This document shows positions 1 through 11,800 of a stretch of DNA of 64,000 bases, one piece after another. Below the pieces are notes generated by a model. It saw only the letters and a program-made list of their open reading frames with translations. It made no database searches and was not told where the DNA came from. Every line of letters begins with the position of its first letter. The stretch's first letter is position 1. The stretch lies in NCBI GenBank assembly GCA_013076295.1, contig RQOL01000616.1, positions 4,616,392 through 4,680,391 on the forward strand. Reading direction: 5' to 3'. This DNA comes from Sanderia malayensis (taxonomy: Eukaryota > Cnidaria > Scyphozoa > Semaeostomeae > Pelagiidae). The position numbers and the translations under genes are program-made.

Positions 1-113
1 TTTTGCTCAAAGAACTTGTTCTTGTTGGTGTGAAGGTGGAAAGTGATGTTGAGGTGATCCGCAGCGGTGTTGGTGTTTTGGTCCGTGTCCTGAGTTGTAT
101 TGAAGGTCGCCAT
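1..113 (-). CDS. 5' end of an unidentified protein-coding gene (partial)
   Basis: On the minus strand an ATG at 113-111 opens a frame that runs without a stop to the window edge, 37 codons. It begins MATFNTTQDTDQNT and is rich in Thr, Asn and Asp. It contains two N-glycosylation sequons (NTT and NIT), so an extracellular N-terminus is possible, but I see no hydrophobic signal peptide. It would read out of the window to the left, divergent from the Rab gene. I do not recognise the family. The frame is short, so chance is a real alternative. Confidence 0.4.
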   Translation of the reverse strand, partial: MATFNTTQDTDQNTNTAADHLNITFHLHTNKNKFFEQ

Positions 114-1049
114 AGTTGAGTTGGAGTAATGAGAGTTGGATATGCTGTGCTACCTGTGGGTGTCCGTGTCTCTGTAGTTCTGACGAAATAGTATCCTTCG
201 ATGAGCATTGTCAAGTACGCAAGATACAGTAATTTCACGAACATGTTGGCTGGCTGACTCTGCAATTTGAATACGGTTTAACTCCGCTTTCCTTGTTGGA
301 AATAGTGATCAAACTTCGTCAAACGATATTTTGTCTGTCGTTATGTTCTGCTCCACAAACAAACTTTCCTTAGTTTGCAACTCGAGCTACTTATCATGTG
401 ACAAATTGTATTGCATCACATTTAAATATATTTTATTAGATTTTAAGTATTTGATCGCAGATATTCACCAAACCCAAAATATTAGCATGAAAGTAATTGT
501 GAGCTCTGAAATGAAGACCAACACTGCTCCCAAAGATTTTCTGACACCTAAATGGGGGTTTCTCCACCTAACCGAATTTTCTTTCGCAGGTAAAGGGAAG
601 CTTGAGTACTTTCGACCGACCCAACTTCCTTGTCCTCAAATTTTGACCATCATGATTATTCTCAAAAACTTCCTTGTTCGCTTTACTATCATAACTATCA
701 TGTCTGGGACAGGAAAGACCCGTGAAACTTTTCCATGAAAACTCGGCAAAACATTTTATATTTGATAAGAAACTTGGATCAGCACTTAGTAGCAACTAAT
801 AGCATCTTAATTTGGCATGATAATAATTGGCGCTTCAGTACTAAAGGTTTTTTTTAGTTTTTTTATTTTCGGGATATAAAATTACCTTATTGTTTTCAAG
901 TTGAACATTTTTGGATGGGTGAAAGCGCAGATCGTCATGGAAAAACACGTGAACTTAAAAATAGAAAATAATCTTTTTCAAACAAAAATTAATGATATTT
1001 GCTGAGACTATGCCGTCCATAAGCTTACAGTCAATCGACACTCTTTTAA
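114..1049. other. Intergenic DNA, no gene seen
   Basis: AT-rich DNA between the partial minus-strand gene and the MITE at 1050. The open frames here (for example 331-738 plus) have no recognisable protein pattern and the composition of non-coding DNA. It may hold the promoter of the left-edge gene. Confidence 0.6.
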
Positions 1050-1462
1050 GGGCCTGATTATATGAGAGTTTTCAGCCCGTTTGTAACTTTAGCCGGGCTG
1101 AAATTTCAGCTCGGTGTTACGGTTAAAGCGTTGTGAAAACAAAGTTGCGATTACATGATAATATTTCAGCCCGGTTTGCCGAGCTGAAATCTCAGCCCGC
1201 TTTTATCAAACGGGCTGGGATTTTCATCTTGGCCAAACGGGCTGAAAATTTTCATGTAATCGCAAATCGAAATATTTAGCCGGGCTGAAATTACGAGAGA
1301 ACAAAAGAAACCATGGCGATGAGTGCAAATGATTGCGATTCTATTTCTACACCACAGGATTTTCAAACTAAACACAGCGGGAGCGAGCCACCATATAATC
1401 GCTCAAAATCTCAGCCCGGGTAAAGTTACAAACGGGATGAAAACTCTCATATAATCAGGCCC
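1050..1462. mobile_element. Harbinger-like MITE with long terminal inverted repeats
   Basis: The left end reads GGGCCTGATTATATGAGAG and the right end is its exact reverse complement. The inverted repeat continues for about 40 bp with few mismatches. The element is flanked on both sides by TAA, the 3-bp target duplication typical of PIF/Harbinger elements. The interior has repeated CAGCCCG boxes in both orientations and no transposase reading frame. It is therefore a non-autonomous element of about 413 bp. The superfamily assignment rests only on the termini and the duplication. Confidence 0.75.
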
Positions 1463-2058
1463 TAAGAATTGAAATTTTAATTTTAATTTTAATTTCTTAA
1501 TTATTCTTCAGCCTGCTACTAAAAGGCTTCTTAAATGTTTAACTATCTTAGTTCTAGTTTCTTATAAACCAACATTTTATATAAAAAACGTAAAACGTAA
1601 AAGATTTTTGTCCTTATTATATGGGAAACGCTTGACGATATTGATAAGGGTCGGGGAAAACGACCCTAAAAAGTCTTTTTGCAGTGTGGTGGCGTGCATT
1701 ACTTCGTGTATAACCGAAAAGGGAACTTTTGAATGTTTCTACGAAGATATTGTTTGACGTTCCTGCTGGTGGGGATTCACAGTGAAGATGAATCGATACC
1801 ATGAATAGCTTTCGCTATGGCTTCACAGTACTTCATACACACTCACACATATATAAATGCAGAAGCAACTGGTAATTGAAAGTCATTTTAAGCAGCCTGC
1901 TTGCAAACGTTGCACGTCGTTGGATGAAGTGAAGTGCTCTTCTAAGAATCAATCTTCTCGAGTCATCGTCTTGAGCAAAAAAGGGGAGTTATACTATACA
2001 GCCGAATCGATAGCCATCTGATTAATCTGGATTATACAGATTGGCTTGAGAGCCAGTA
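1463..2058. other. Upstream region and 5' UTR of the Rab gene
   Basis: Intergenic DNA between the MITE and the RAB30-like start codon. A minus-strand frame at 1617-1802 was not accepted as a gene. The last 100 or so bases probably include the Rab promoter and 5' UTR. No clear core promoter motif was recognised. Confidence 0.5.
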
Positions 2059-3540
2059 ATGGATTACAAGTATCTTTTTAAAGTGATTTTGGTGGGAGAT
2101 GCTGGAGTTGGAAAAACCGCCATGGTTCGACGATTTACGAAAGGGTTTTTTCCATTTCAAGAAGCACCCACCATCGGGGTCGACATGAGTGTTAAGACTG
2201 TGCAAGTTGATGGAGAGAAAATTAAGGTTGGTGATTATACTTTTTTCTTAAATGACTTCATTATTACACTTAATTGCCTATATCAGCAGTTAATATAGTG
2301 CGTTATGTAAATTATCTCATCGGTGGTGTCCTGAACGTTTAACGTACGGTTTATTATCGAGGTCAACATTGTGTTTCCATGAAAATCTTTGATGAATAAT
2401 GAATGCACGAGTGGTTAAATTGCTCCCAAATATCCATTGTTATCACGAATTATGAAAGCGAGCCCCGGGTGGTCGGTATGTCACATGAATACACGCATAA
2501 ATAAGTTATGTGGCGCGATTCAACATCCACTGCAAAGAATGACAAAATTTAAAACTCGTGATCAGAAAAACATGGATGAGAAACTTTCGCTAGAGACGCT
2601 AAAGCATTTGAATTAACCAATCAGGTGTCTTAAAAACCTTGCTTGTTCTTCTTATCCCAAAGCGTAGCTCTTGCTTTATGTGTTATGAAAGGTGCACCAA
2701 CGTTCGTTGTCAAATGCACATTGCTTATAGCCATCCATTCACTTGTAATCATCGGGTAATGTGATTGTATGAAAGCTCACACGCTGAGTTTTATTAGCGT
2801 GCATTTACCATTGAGCCTCTTGCAGTTCCGTTCTACGCTACTTTACTTTATTAATATATTCAATAATGGATAAATGAAATGCCTCCAATATTAAAAGATC
2901 AAAGTTTTTCAGCCGTGAATCCATCAAAATCAAAATAGTATCATCGGCCTGTATAGATCGGTTAATGAATTTGGTGAATTTTGCTTTTTAGTTCAAGATT
3001 TGGGACAGTGCTGGACAAGAACGATTTAAAAGCATAACATCAAGCTATTACAGAAATGCTGACGCAGCAATTGTTGTTTACAGTGTCGACAACGAGGAAT
3101 CATTTCACAGTCTTTACCGCTGGACAAAGGAGCTGGACAAGTGTGGCAAAGAAAATCTAGTGAAGATAATTGTTGGTAATAAGTCAGACCTCGAAGAAGA
3201 AAGAAGAGTGTCAGAACAAAGTGCTATTGAATTTGCATTGGCAGACAACGCAGCCGCAGTATTAGAGTGCTCTGCGAAGGAGAATGACAATATCGAACTG
3301 TTGTTTGAGGCTCTGGCGAAGAAATTAATCCACTTCACAACATCTAGATCTGGTAATGATAATAACAATAATAATAAACATACAAAGAAGAAAGCAGTTA
3401 ATTATACGAGTTCAGATCCGTCCGCGGAAAGATTAATCACGTCTTTACAAGAAAACGCAAACGATGGAAAATCGAAGAAGTTTTTCAAGTTTCCAGAGAT
3501 GTCATCTACTTGTTTGCGCAAATTTTGTGGCATCTTATGA
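2059..3540 (+). CDS. RAB30: Rab-family small GTPase, RAB30-like
   Basis: Two exons, 2059-2226 and 2992-3540, joined in phase 0, give 238 residues. This is a membrane-trafficking GTPase. The P-loop is GDAGVGKT (residues 13-20), switch I contains the TIGVD motif, switch II is WDSAGQERF (60-68), the guanine motifs are NKSD (119-122) and SAK (150-152). VRRFT after the P-loop and the ENDNIELLF stretch resemble RAB30, which in vertebrates acts at the Golgi. Two things are odd. Switch II has Ser where nearly all Rabs have Thr (WDTAGQE). The tail carries an Asn/Lys-rich insert and ends in a single CaaX box, CGIL, where the usual Rab tail has CC or CXC, so single geranylgeranylation is likely. The Rab assignment is firm; the subfamily is less so. 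Confidence 0.88.
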
Positions 3541-3951
3541 GACAGCAGGTTATTTTATTTGATCACCTTTATAAATATATGTATTTAAGTAATTAAAGCG
3601 TATTTTTATATTTTGTATTCTTATTTATGATAAAATGATCAAGACTAAACCTAATACTTTAGTTTGTTGTCTCATACCAGCTCATAATTACGACAAAATT
3701 AATACAAAAATAATTGACATTCTGTCCAACTAATAAGTTATCTGAACAGAGCGAATAATATAGAGATATTTCAACGCAGTAGTAAATAAAAGCTAATTCA
3801 AACACTGATTCGTACTGAGGATTCAGACGACAAAGTCATAGAATTTCAAAGCAAATAGACACATTGTTCACTTAGTGTTTTTGCTGTGCCTTTGACTTGA
3901 CGATATGCAGATGTGTTGTGTAGGGATGCAGTTGCAATTGAAGACGTACAT
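3541..3951. other. 3' flank of the Rab gene
   Basis: AT-rich DNA after the Rab stop codon. It must contain the 3' UTR of that gene. No other gene is seen before the MITE at 3952. Confidence 0.5.
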
Positions 3952-4221
3952 TACGGGACAAAAGTCTTGGGACACTTGGTTATTTGCAAGTTTTTACCCA
4001 TCCTTCATCCCCTTCCTCCCCAAACAATCTTGTCTCTGGAGACCGTTGTATACAATATTAGGACAATTCTTTTTGCACAAGGATCAGAAAAATCTGGCAG
4101 AGAAGATAAAATTGTTTTAGGGGGTGTGGGGAATGGGATGGTACACACAGGGAATTAAGTTTGTAGGAGGATAGCATTGACAACAGGGTTTTTCTATTGT
4201 CTCATGAACTTTTGTCCCATA
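3952..4221. mobile_element. TA-flanked MITE with GGGACAAAAGT termini
   Basis: The left terminus TACGGGACAAAAGT is mirrored by ACTTTTGTCCCATA at the right end. The match extends imperfectly for about 23 bp. Both ends sit on TA dinucleotides, as expected for Tc1/mariner-type insertions. The short open frames inside do not look like protein. About 270 bp, non-autonomous. Confidence 0.65.
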
Positions 4222-4313
4222 TTGTAAGATGAGACACATTATAATGTGCCATAACTAGAATGTTGTGGTGCAGGGATTGCTTCATCATCCAAATGGCCCC
4301 AGTACTCTGTTTG

Positions 4314-5201
4314 TCATGTGATCAAAGGAGTATTACGATCTTCGCCGCTGGTCTCAAATGGAAGAGCAGCAAAGTTTCTTCTTTTCACACGGAAATCAAA
4401 TGTTATTTTCTCAAATTCACCACAGAATGTAAGGAAGTAGGCCAGAACTAGCAAAGCTGTGACCCACTCATTGATACTGCTTACAAGATGCATGCTATAT
4501 CCACCATCCTCTGGCTGCCAATGACGCTTGTCGTGATTTTTTCCACTCTCCCATTGCTTATCGGCAAGATATCTACTCACCACACAAAGAATTAATGACG
4601 TTGTGGCCATAAATGTCAACAGAATTCTGATGGAGCAAAGTTTCCTTGTATTCACACCACATCGGACCATTTTCCATGACAGATATGTGTTGGTCAACAT
4701 GTAGAACACACCACCAGCAAATGTGAAAGCAGCACCGGTAAGGTGGCCGGATAAGGATGAACCTTCAGCCTGCAGAAAATAATCTCATTCTTAATAATGG
4801 ACAGGTATTTCAATGCAAAATTTGACTCAATGATGCTAATTAAATACCTGAAAGCTTGCAACGATAGCTCCACCAATGCAAGTTATGACTCCAACAATAA
4901 CACCTAATTTATTGACTTTAATAATTGTCCTCTGTTCCTGCTCATTGTATTCAGTAATGGAATTGTACTGCACATATCGGACAACAATTGTCAGGAACCC
5001 TAGAAAGCTTCCAAGACTCAATAGTAGTGAGAAAACGTTGCTTTCAGGTTCGATTAAACCTGTTTCGCTTATCGTTGGGAGGAAGGCACTGACATGCCCC
5101 TTTGATACAGCTATTATATATGTTATGATGACAGTAATCGTGCAAAGGGCTGTAAAACATGCAGGTAGAAAACCCAAACCGTGTGAACAATATCTGGGCA
5201 T
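4314..5201 (-). CDS. DRAM2: DRAM/TMEM150-family membrane protein (autophagy modulator)
   Basis: Two exons on the minus strand, 5201-4848 and 4769-4314, joined in phase 0, encode 269 residues. The family (DRAM1, DRAM2, TMEM150; Frag1/DRAM/Sfk1 domain) comprises multi-pass lysosomal or plasma-membrane proteins that modulate autophagy and cell death. The N-terminus MPRYCSHGLGFLP followed by a hydrophobic helix, the luminal motif LPTISETGLIEPES and the INEWVTALL stretch near the last helices match DRAM1/2. I count five or six membrane segments. The start at 5201 was chosen because it aligns with the DRAM N-terminus; an upstream in-frame ATG at 5303 would add 34 atypical residues. It is divergent from DDX11. 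DRAM1 and DRAM2 cannot be told apart here. Confidence 0.85.
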
Positions 5202-5814
5202 CCTGAGATATGTTGAGAATCTCGCTGCAACGAAAATATAATATTTATTTATAACCGAATGAATAATTGAGAATATGATAGGCCGAAAGTCATGTGCGAC
5301 CATAGCCTAACCCAATATCGAATTGCAATTGTGTTGTCAGATTTCAACAGCCATTTTTATGGGTGCAAGCATGAAGCTTTCTTCCTGCATCCTGTAAGGG
5401 TTGAATAAATCTACAACTTTTTTACCTTTCATCATTATCAAAAATCTTTCGTCTTGCGGTTGTCTTTCTCAGAAAAAAGTATGGTATAATTTGAATATTA
5501 CAGCAAACATCTTTCTCTTTTCGTGTTCGAGGAAAACCCGAAGAAAATTTCACTTTTTACTTCCCTTTTCTCTTTCGCTTCCTTCGGTAATGGGTTTGTG
5601 TTGCTTTGCTTTACAAGGAAGAAGATAGGCAGCTGCTTCCCAACTTCCTGTCCAATGTCTGTCACCTCTGCTCATAGCCTCTGCTTCATATCCTCAAATG
5701 AGGCTGCACAATTTTTGCGCGAAAGTGCAAAATGGCTTCCAACTTTGTGGCGCACATGTGCGCTCAAAACAGATTTTAACAAAATGCTTTAGGAACTTGA
5801 CATAAGATTGAAAT
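5202..5814. other. Divergent promoter region of the DRAM-like and DDX11 genes
   Basis: The 613 bp between two oppositely oriented start codons must hold both promoters. It contains an E2F-like site (listed separately) and a 14-bp perfect palindrome of the form GCGCACATGTGCGC at 5750-5763, which resembles two opposed NRF1 half-sites. No additional gene is seen. Confidence 0.55.
5714..5724. promoter_or_regulatory. E2F-like site upstream of DDX11
   Basis: The sequence TTTGCGCGAAA reads TTTCGCGC on the minus strand, a perfect match to the E2F consensus TTTSSCGC. It lies 90 bp before the DDX11 start codon. A replication and cohesion helicase is a sensible E2F target, but a site this short could occur by chance. 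Confidence 0.4.
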
Positions 5815-8800
5815 ATGGCAAGCCTAGAGGACAATGCCGAGGAGAGATTTTTGGAGCCTGGATATTTTTCTTTTCCCTTTGTTCCTTACGATATTCAAGA
5901 ACAATTCATGAAACAATTGTACACTGCCATTGAACAAAAGAAGATTGGCATTTTTGAGAGTCCTACAGGGACTGTAAGTAAACTATTAATGCATAATCTA
6001 GTTCTGTTATCTCTTCAAATAATGCAATGCAAATTACATACCAAAGCTTGATTGTTGTGTTGTTTTTAGGGAAAATCGCTCAGTCTAATTTGTGGAGCAC
6101 TGACATGGCTGAGGGATTACGAACTAAAACAGCAAAAAGAGATGGACTCAGTTGTTTCTAAAAGCGATTGTACGAGGTGATATAGTTTTTAAATATCTTG
6201 TATATTAACTTTGTAAGTTTTTGATGTTCTTAACTGATTTATAATTACCCTTTTTAACATGGTATGGTAAGATATTAAAATTGTTTACTTTTAGTGTCGA
6301 AGAGAAGGTATCAACAAGCAAGCAGGCTTGCGAAGGTGCGTGACGTAAGCAGATGAAACATGAACCTAGTCAAGTGGGTGGTTGGGTTCTTTAATTGCAA
6401 AGGTTGAAGTGGGTATTTGAGTAGAATGTGATGCAATGCCCTGAAATTACTTTCTGCACATTCTAATGACAGCATGCTATATCATTTTGTTATTATAGAA
6501 GAACCTAGCTGGGTGAATGAGTACAAGGAGAAGAAAGCTCAACAAGAAATAATTGAGAGGATTAATGTATGCTTTGTGTTTTTGACATTTCTGGTCTTAT
6601 TTGGTCATATAAAACAACACTAACATGGCTGTTAATTTGATTCTATTTTTCAGACGAAGAAAGAACAGCAAGAAAGAGTTAAGGCGAAAATCGAGCTGCT
6701 GAGAAAACAAAGACAGTTTGCAGCTGCAGTGAGAACTAAAAGAAAGGTAAGCCGAGAAAATTATATGTGAATTGTTAGCAGAATCACAAGAAAGTTCAGG
6801 ATGAGTGTTATTGAATGGACATGCCCAGATTAATTCTCTTTCTTGTTGTCTTTAAGCGAGAGGAAAGCTCAAGCGATGTACCTCAAGCAAGTAGCCTCAG
6901 TGCCAATGAACTTGAAACTGATGATGACACTGACTTACTGCTCAATGATTATAGTAGTGACTTAGAAGAGAAATCTGCAATTGATTCAAGGTATGTATGT
7001 ATGTATTATGTATGCATACAAAATCTTTAATGGGAAAAAATAACAGGGCTAAGTCAAGATATCGTAGAATAATAGGGCTAAGGTAGGAATACAAATATTA
7101 TTAGCTATTGATGAGATCTAATGGAATGCATGATATTATGATAATGAGTAGATGCTCTTTTTAGGAGCTTGAGGTGTCCTTGAGTTATTTTTTTCTAAAT
7201 TTTCTAAATATTTATTTTTGTAGCTCTGACAGTGAGCCAGAAGAAGATAATGATGGTAGTATCAAGGTAGACACTTGATTCAGTTTCAAGAATTTACTTG
7301 TTATTGAAGTTACTTGTTCCTGTGATATTAAATCTGCATTAGTCTACAGATATTAGGTCGACAGAGCTTATTTGGGCATAAGCCCAAAGAAGCTCTGTTC
7401 ATGGTTTATAATGTGCGTCTCGTTTAGGTTTTCTACTGCAGCAGAACTCACTCTCAGTTATCTCAATTTGTCAGTGAAGTTAAAAAAAGTCCATTTGGAA
7501 AAAGCACGAAAGTTGTTGCTCTTGGTTCAAGACAGGTTTGGATGCTTCCATCCCCAAATGTCTATTTACATCTTTCGGTATTCATTGTATGCTTGTATAT
7601 CTTTATTGGTTTTACAGAATTACTGCATCAATAGTGAAGTGCAGAGATTGCGAAGCATAAGCAGCATAAATGAAAGATGTCTCGAGTTGCAAAGATCGAA
7701 GAAGGGTAGGTTGTTTTATAGCGTTCATAGTAAAGCACCATATACTCGCATCTTCTGTTGAAACATTCACGTTAATATATGCGCCTTATATTTTAGATAA
7801 GAAGTCAAGTAAAGAAAGACCAAAGCGAAGAAAAATCACAGGCTGTGGGTGCCCTTTTTATCAAACGAAAAAACTGCACGACTTTGTTGATCATGTTTAC
7901 GTAAGTGTTTCATATATACATGTCTTTGATTCTTAATTGATTCTTTGATTCTTAATACGACGTCTTGTCATACTGTTTGCTTTGCAGGTTGACGTTCAGG
8001 ATATTGAGCAATTAGTCGAGCTTGGTAAAGATTTAAAAACATGCCCCTATTATGGATCTCGCTTTGCAGCACGTCAAGCCCAAGTAATTAATTCTATATT
8101 ATCTATGATTAGATTGTTGACTTCGCGATAGTGTCAGAGAGGATCTATATAGTCTGTGTGTTATGTTTTTGTTTATTTTAGCTTGTTGTTTTACCGTATA
8201 ATACTTTACTGCATAAATCAACCAGAGCCGCCGTTGGAATCAAGTTAAAAGACAGTGTTATTATCGTCGACGAGGCACACAATCTCATTGAAACTATTAA
8301 CAGTTTACACAGTGTTGAGATTTCCGGACCAAACGTCAGTTGATTTTTTTTATCCATATTTAATTTAATAGTTTTTGAGTAGATTTATTTATTATCCTTT
8401 AAAATGTATTGATCTGTGTATTATTTCCTTTTATGTGATTTTTCTGCAGATATTGACATCAAAGCAACAACTATCCCAATACTTGAACCGGTATAGGTAA
8501 GGTGTTACTACTTATGATTCTTCCTCTATCGTCGTAATCTGATCTTTATATTGACAATCATCGTTATGGTTTTTTATCAGATCAAGATTGAAAGCAAAGA
8601 ATCTCATGTATATCAATCAACTTTTATCGATTCTTAATGCGTTCATAAAGTTTCTTACAGGTATGCCTTAACAGCTCTTTTTTATTATTTTCTTTACTGC
8701 TGCCTAGATCTATCGTTGTCTGATTTCCATTTTAATATTTAACTCTTAATCTTTATTTACTTGTATTATTATAAGGTACTGATAAAGTACAAGAAAACAA

Positions 8801-11800
8801 GGAATATGTAGCAAAAACAACTGCAAAGGAAGGTACAACTTCACTTCTTTACTTTTTGGTTATTGTAGTACGCAATAATTTTTATTTCCGACTCTTCTTA
8901 TTTATTTACATTAGCTCTTTAGTGCTAACGGACCATGTATTGTGTTGTAGAATGCAGCTTACAAACAATAGACGACTTCGTATTCTCGGTAAAAATCGAC
9001 AACCTCAATCTTTTCAAGGTGAGGTGACTTCAAAATTTACTAGAGATGTTCTTCTTACTTTTGTACTAGGTTATCACATACCTACCGCGTGCTAACTAGC
9101 TCCGTTTAGCTACTCTGTTTTATGTTATAGATAAGAAGATACTGTGAGCGAAGCATGATTGCTAAGAAGGTATTTATATTACTTTGCTTATTTCAATCTT
9201 CTATAGGAATATAATTTTGAAAATATTCTTCAAAGACATTTATATACCCACTTCAATACTTTGTAGCACAAACATTTCATTGATTTTCCTTTTGTAGCTC
9301 AATGGATTTGTTGACAAGTACCTTCAAGCTGTTGGTAGGCTTGTATGGACTTCCTCTCTTCTTTGTTACAAATGCCATGTTTTTTATCATTATTTCTTAG
9401 TTATTTCAAGTTCAGCAATGCATTTTGTTTATCTAGGGTCTTTGCAACACAGTGACGATGGAGATATGCCAAAAAGCTCACAATTTTTCCACATCGAAGC
9501 TTTTCTAGAAGCTCTTACGAATGTAAACAAGGATGGGCGAATTCTCGTTACCAAATGTGGTAAGTGGTAAGATCCATCTCCTTAAATATTTTAGTGTTGA
9601 AACCGTCTCAGTACCTTGCAGTTTCTTACACGAGTTTCATAGACCTCGCAGTTCTTTGCAAGAGCTTTGTGGGGCTTGCAATCTCTTGCAAGGCTTTATG
9701 GGGATATCAAAACCTGCAAAAGCTTTATAGAGCTCGCAATCTTTTACAAGAGCTTTTTGGAGCTTGTAATCCCTTGTAAAAGCTTTATGGGGGTATCAAA
9801 CCCTTGCAGAAGCTTTATAGAGCTCGCAATCCTTTACAAGAACTTTGTGGAGCTTTCAATCCCTTGTAAAAGCTTTATGGGGATATCAAACCCTTGCAGA
9901 AGCTTTATAGAGCTTGCAGTCCTTTGCATGAGCATTATGGAGCTTGCAATCCTTTGTAAAAGCATTAGGGGAATATCAAAACCTTATAGAGCTCACAATC
10001 CTTTTCAGAAGCCTCATGCAATATAATTTTGTTTCTATAGATTCAATAAGCGGTTGCTGTATGAAATTCCTCCTTTTGAACCCTGCTGTGCATTTTACTG
10101 ATGTAATTGCCGAAGCAAGAGCTGTTATCATTGCTGGTGGAACAATGCAGCCCGTAAGTATAAGCCAAAACGAGCCTTCCAATGCAATTGGCTTGAGTAG
10201 GCTTTATTGCAGATAGAGAGTGACCACATAGAGCAAGTATTTTGAGGTAACTGATAGTTTCTTCTCGATCAAAGGTGTCTGAATTTAAGCAAGTCCTCCT
10301 TCGTTCTGCTGGAGTATCTTCAGAGAGAATTATGGAATTTTCCTGCGGTAAGGTTATCTATATTAAATTAAACTTGATTTTCAACCTTTAAATCTTCTAT
10401 CTGATTTACTTACATTGCATATTTTATTATACAGGTCATGTTATTCCACCTGAAAATCTCGTTACTATTGCACTCTGCAAAGGACCTTCTTCCATAGACC
10501 TGGACTTCACATATCAAAACAGAGATCGCTTTAATGTTGTAAGTTTTTATCCATCATTTATGATCATTTATTTCCTCAAACCTTTGAATTTTGCTACTTT
10601 TCATATTTCATTTTCATTGACAGCCGTTGTCTGGCACCTGAAGTAGCTATCTATTATAAATATTTGTATTTAATATCATTAAAATTGCTGATTAGTAGTA
10701 ATATTTGTCTTTGATACATTGTTATAAACAGATTGAAGAGCTGGGTCGACTGTTGGTGAATATTTGTACTGTTGTTCCTGGTGGAATTGTCTGTTTCTTT
10801 CCTTCCTATGACTATGAAGAAACTGTCCACAAAAGGTGGGAAAATAGTGGCATTCTGCAACGAATTGAATCAAGAAAAAAGGTAATTATATGTTAAACAT
10901 TCTTGATTTTATTTTTGTTGTCATTCTCAATACCCTATTCTTATCACAGATTTGGTTATTTTTTGCAGATCTTTAGAGAGCCAAGAAAAGCAGGCGTTGA
11001 CAGAGTATTGACAAATTATTCTCAATGTATCAAGGTATAGGCTTCTTGTTATGTATTTTAACTTACAGCAGTTATATATCATAATTTTTCTGCCCTATAC
11101 TGGTACAATGTTTCATTTGAGCGCAACATATACCTGGGTTTTTCTATTAATTCCACCTTAGCGTTGTAGTGCTGTGAAGCATTCTGAAGTAAAGAAACAA
11201 CAAACTGGAGCTGTTTTGCTTAGTGTTGTTGGTGGCAAAATGAGCGAAGGAATCAATTTCTCGGACGACCTTGGTCGGTAAGAGTTTAACTAAAATGCTT
11301 CATTCTTCTGTTGCGATTTATTAGAAAACAATTGGGAAATAAAATAATTAGAGAGGGGTAGAAGGGAATGGGGGCGAGGGGGTAACGAACATGTTCATGC
11401 AATGTCATATGCTATCTTTTGTATTTATCCTTAGATGTATCGTAATGGTTGGAATGCCATATCCGAATTCCAATTCTCCGGAACTCAGAGAAAAAATGGA
11501 GTATCTTAACAAGACGATCGGGGTTTGATTGCTAAGACTGTTTACCTTTCTTTCAATAATATAGTTGTGCCTAAAGATTTATTGCTTCATTAATGTGATA
11601 AATTTATTTGATTTTGTTCAGCCAAAAGCAGGACAACAGCATTACGAAAACATTTGCATGAAAGCAGTGAATCAATCAATTGGTACATTCTAGATTATCC
11701 CATTATTCATTCTAACTGTTTTTCTTTCAAAATAAACACAAACCAAGCTTCTTATTAATGACGCATATTGTCACTGCTTTCATCGGCTTAGCAGAAATGT

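Noticed and set aside
1617..1802. 61-codon minus-strand frame upstream of the Rab gene
   Set aside because: No recognisable family, no splice partners and a composition not clearly coding.
3905..4158. Two overlapping open frames between the Rab and DRAM-like genes
   Set aside because: Most of their length is inside the TA-flanked MITE, and neither resembles a protein family.
5202..5303. Upstream start for the DRAM-like protein
   Set aside because: The extra 34 residues do not resemble the DRAM N-terminus, while the Met at 5201 aligns with it.
9667..10026. 119-codon open frame in DDX11 intron 19
   Set aside because: It runs through the 30-bp minisatellite, whose period is a multiple of three. 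The flanking exons join in phase without it.
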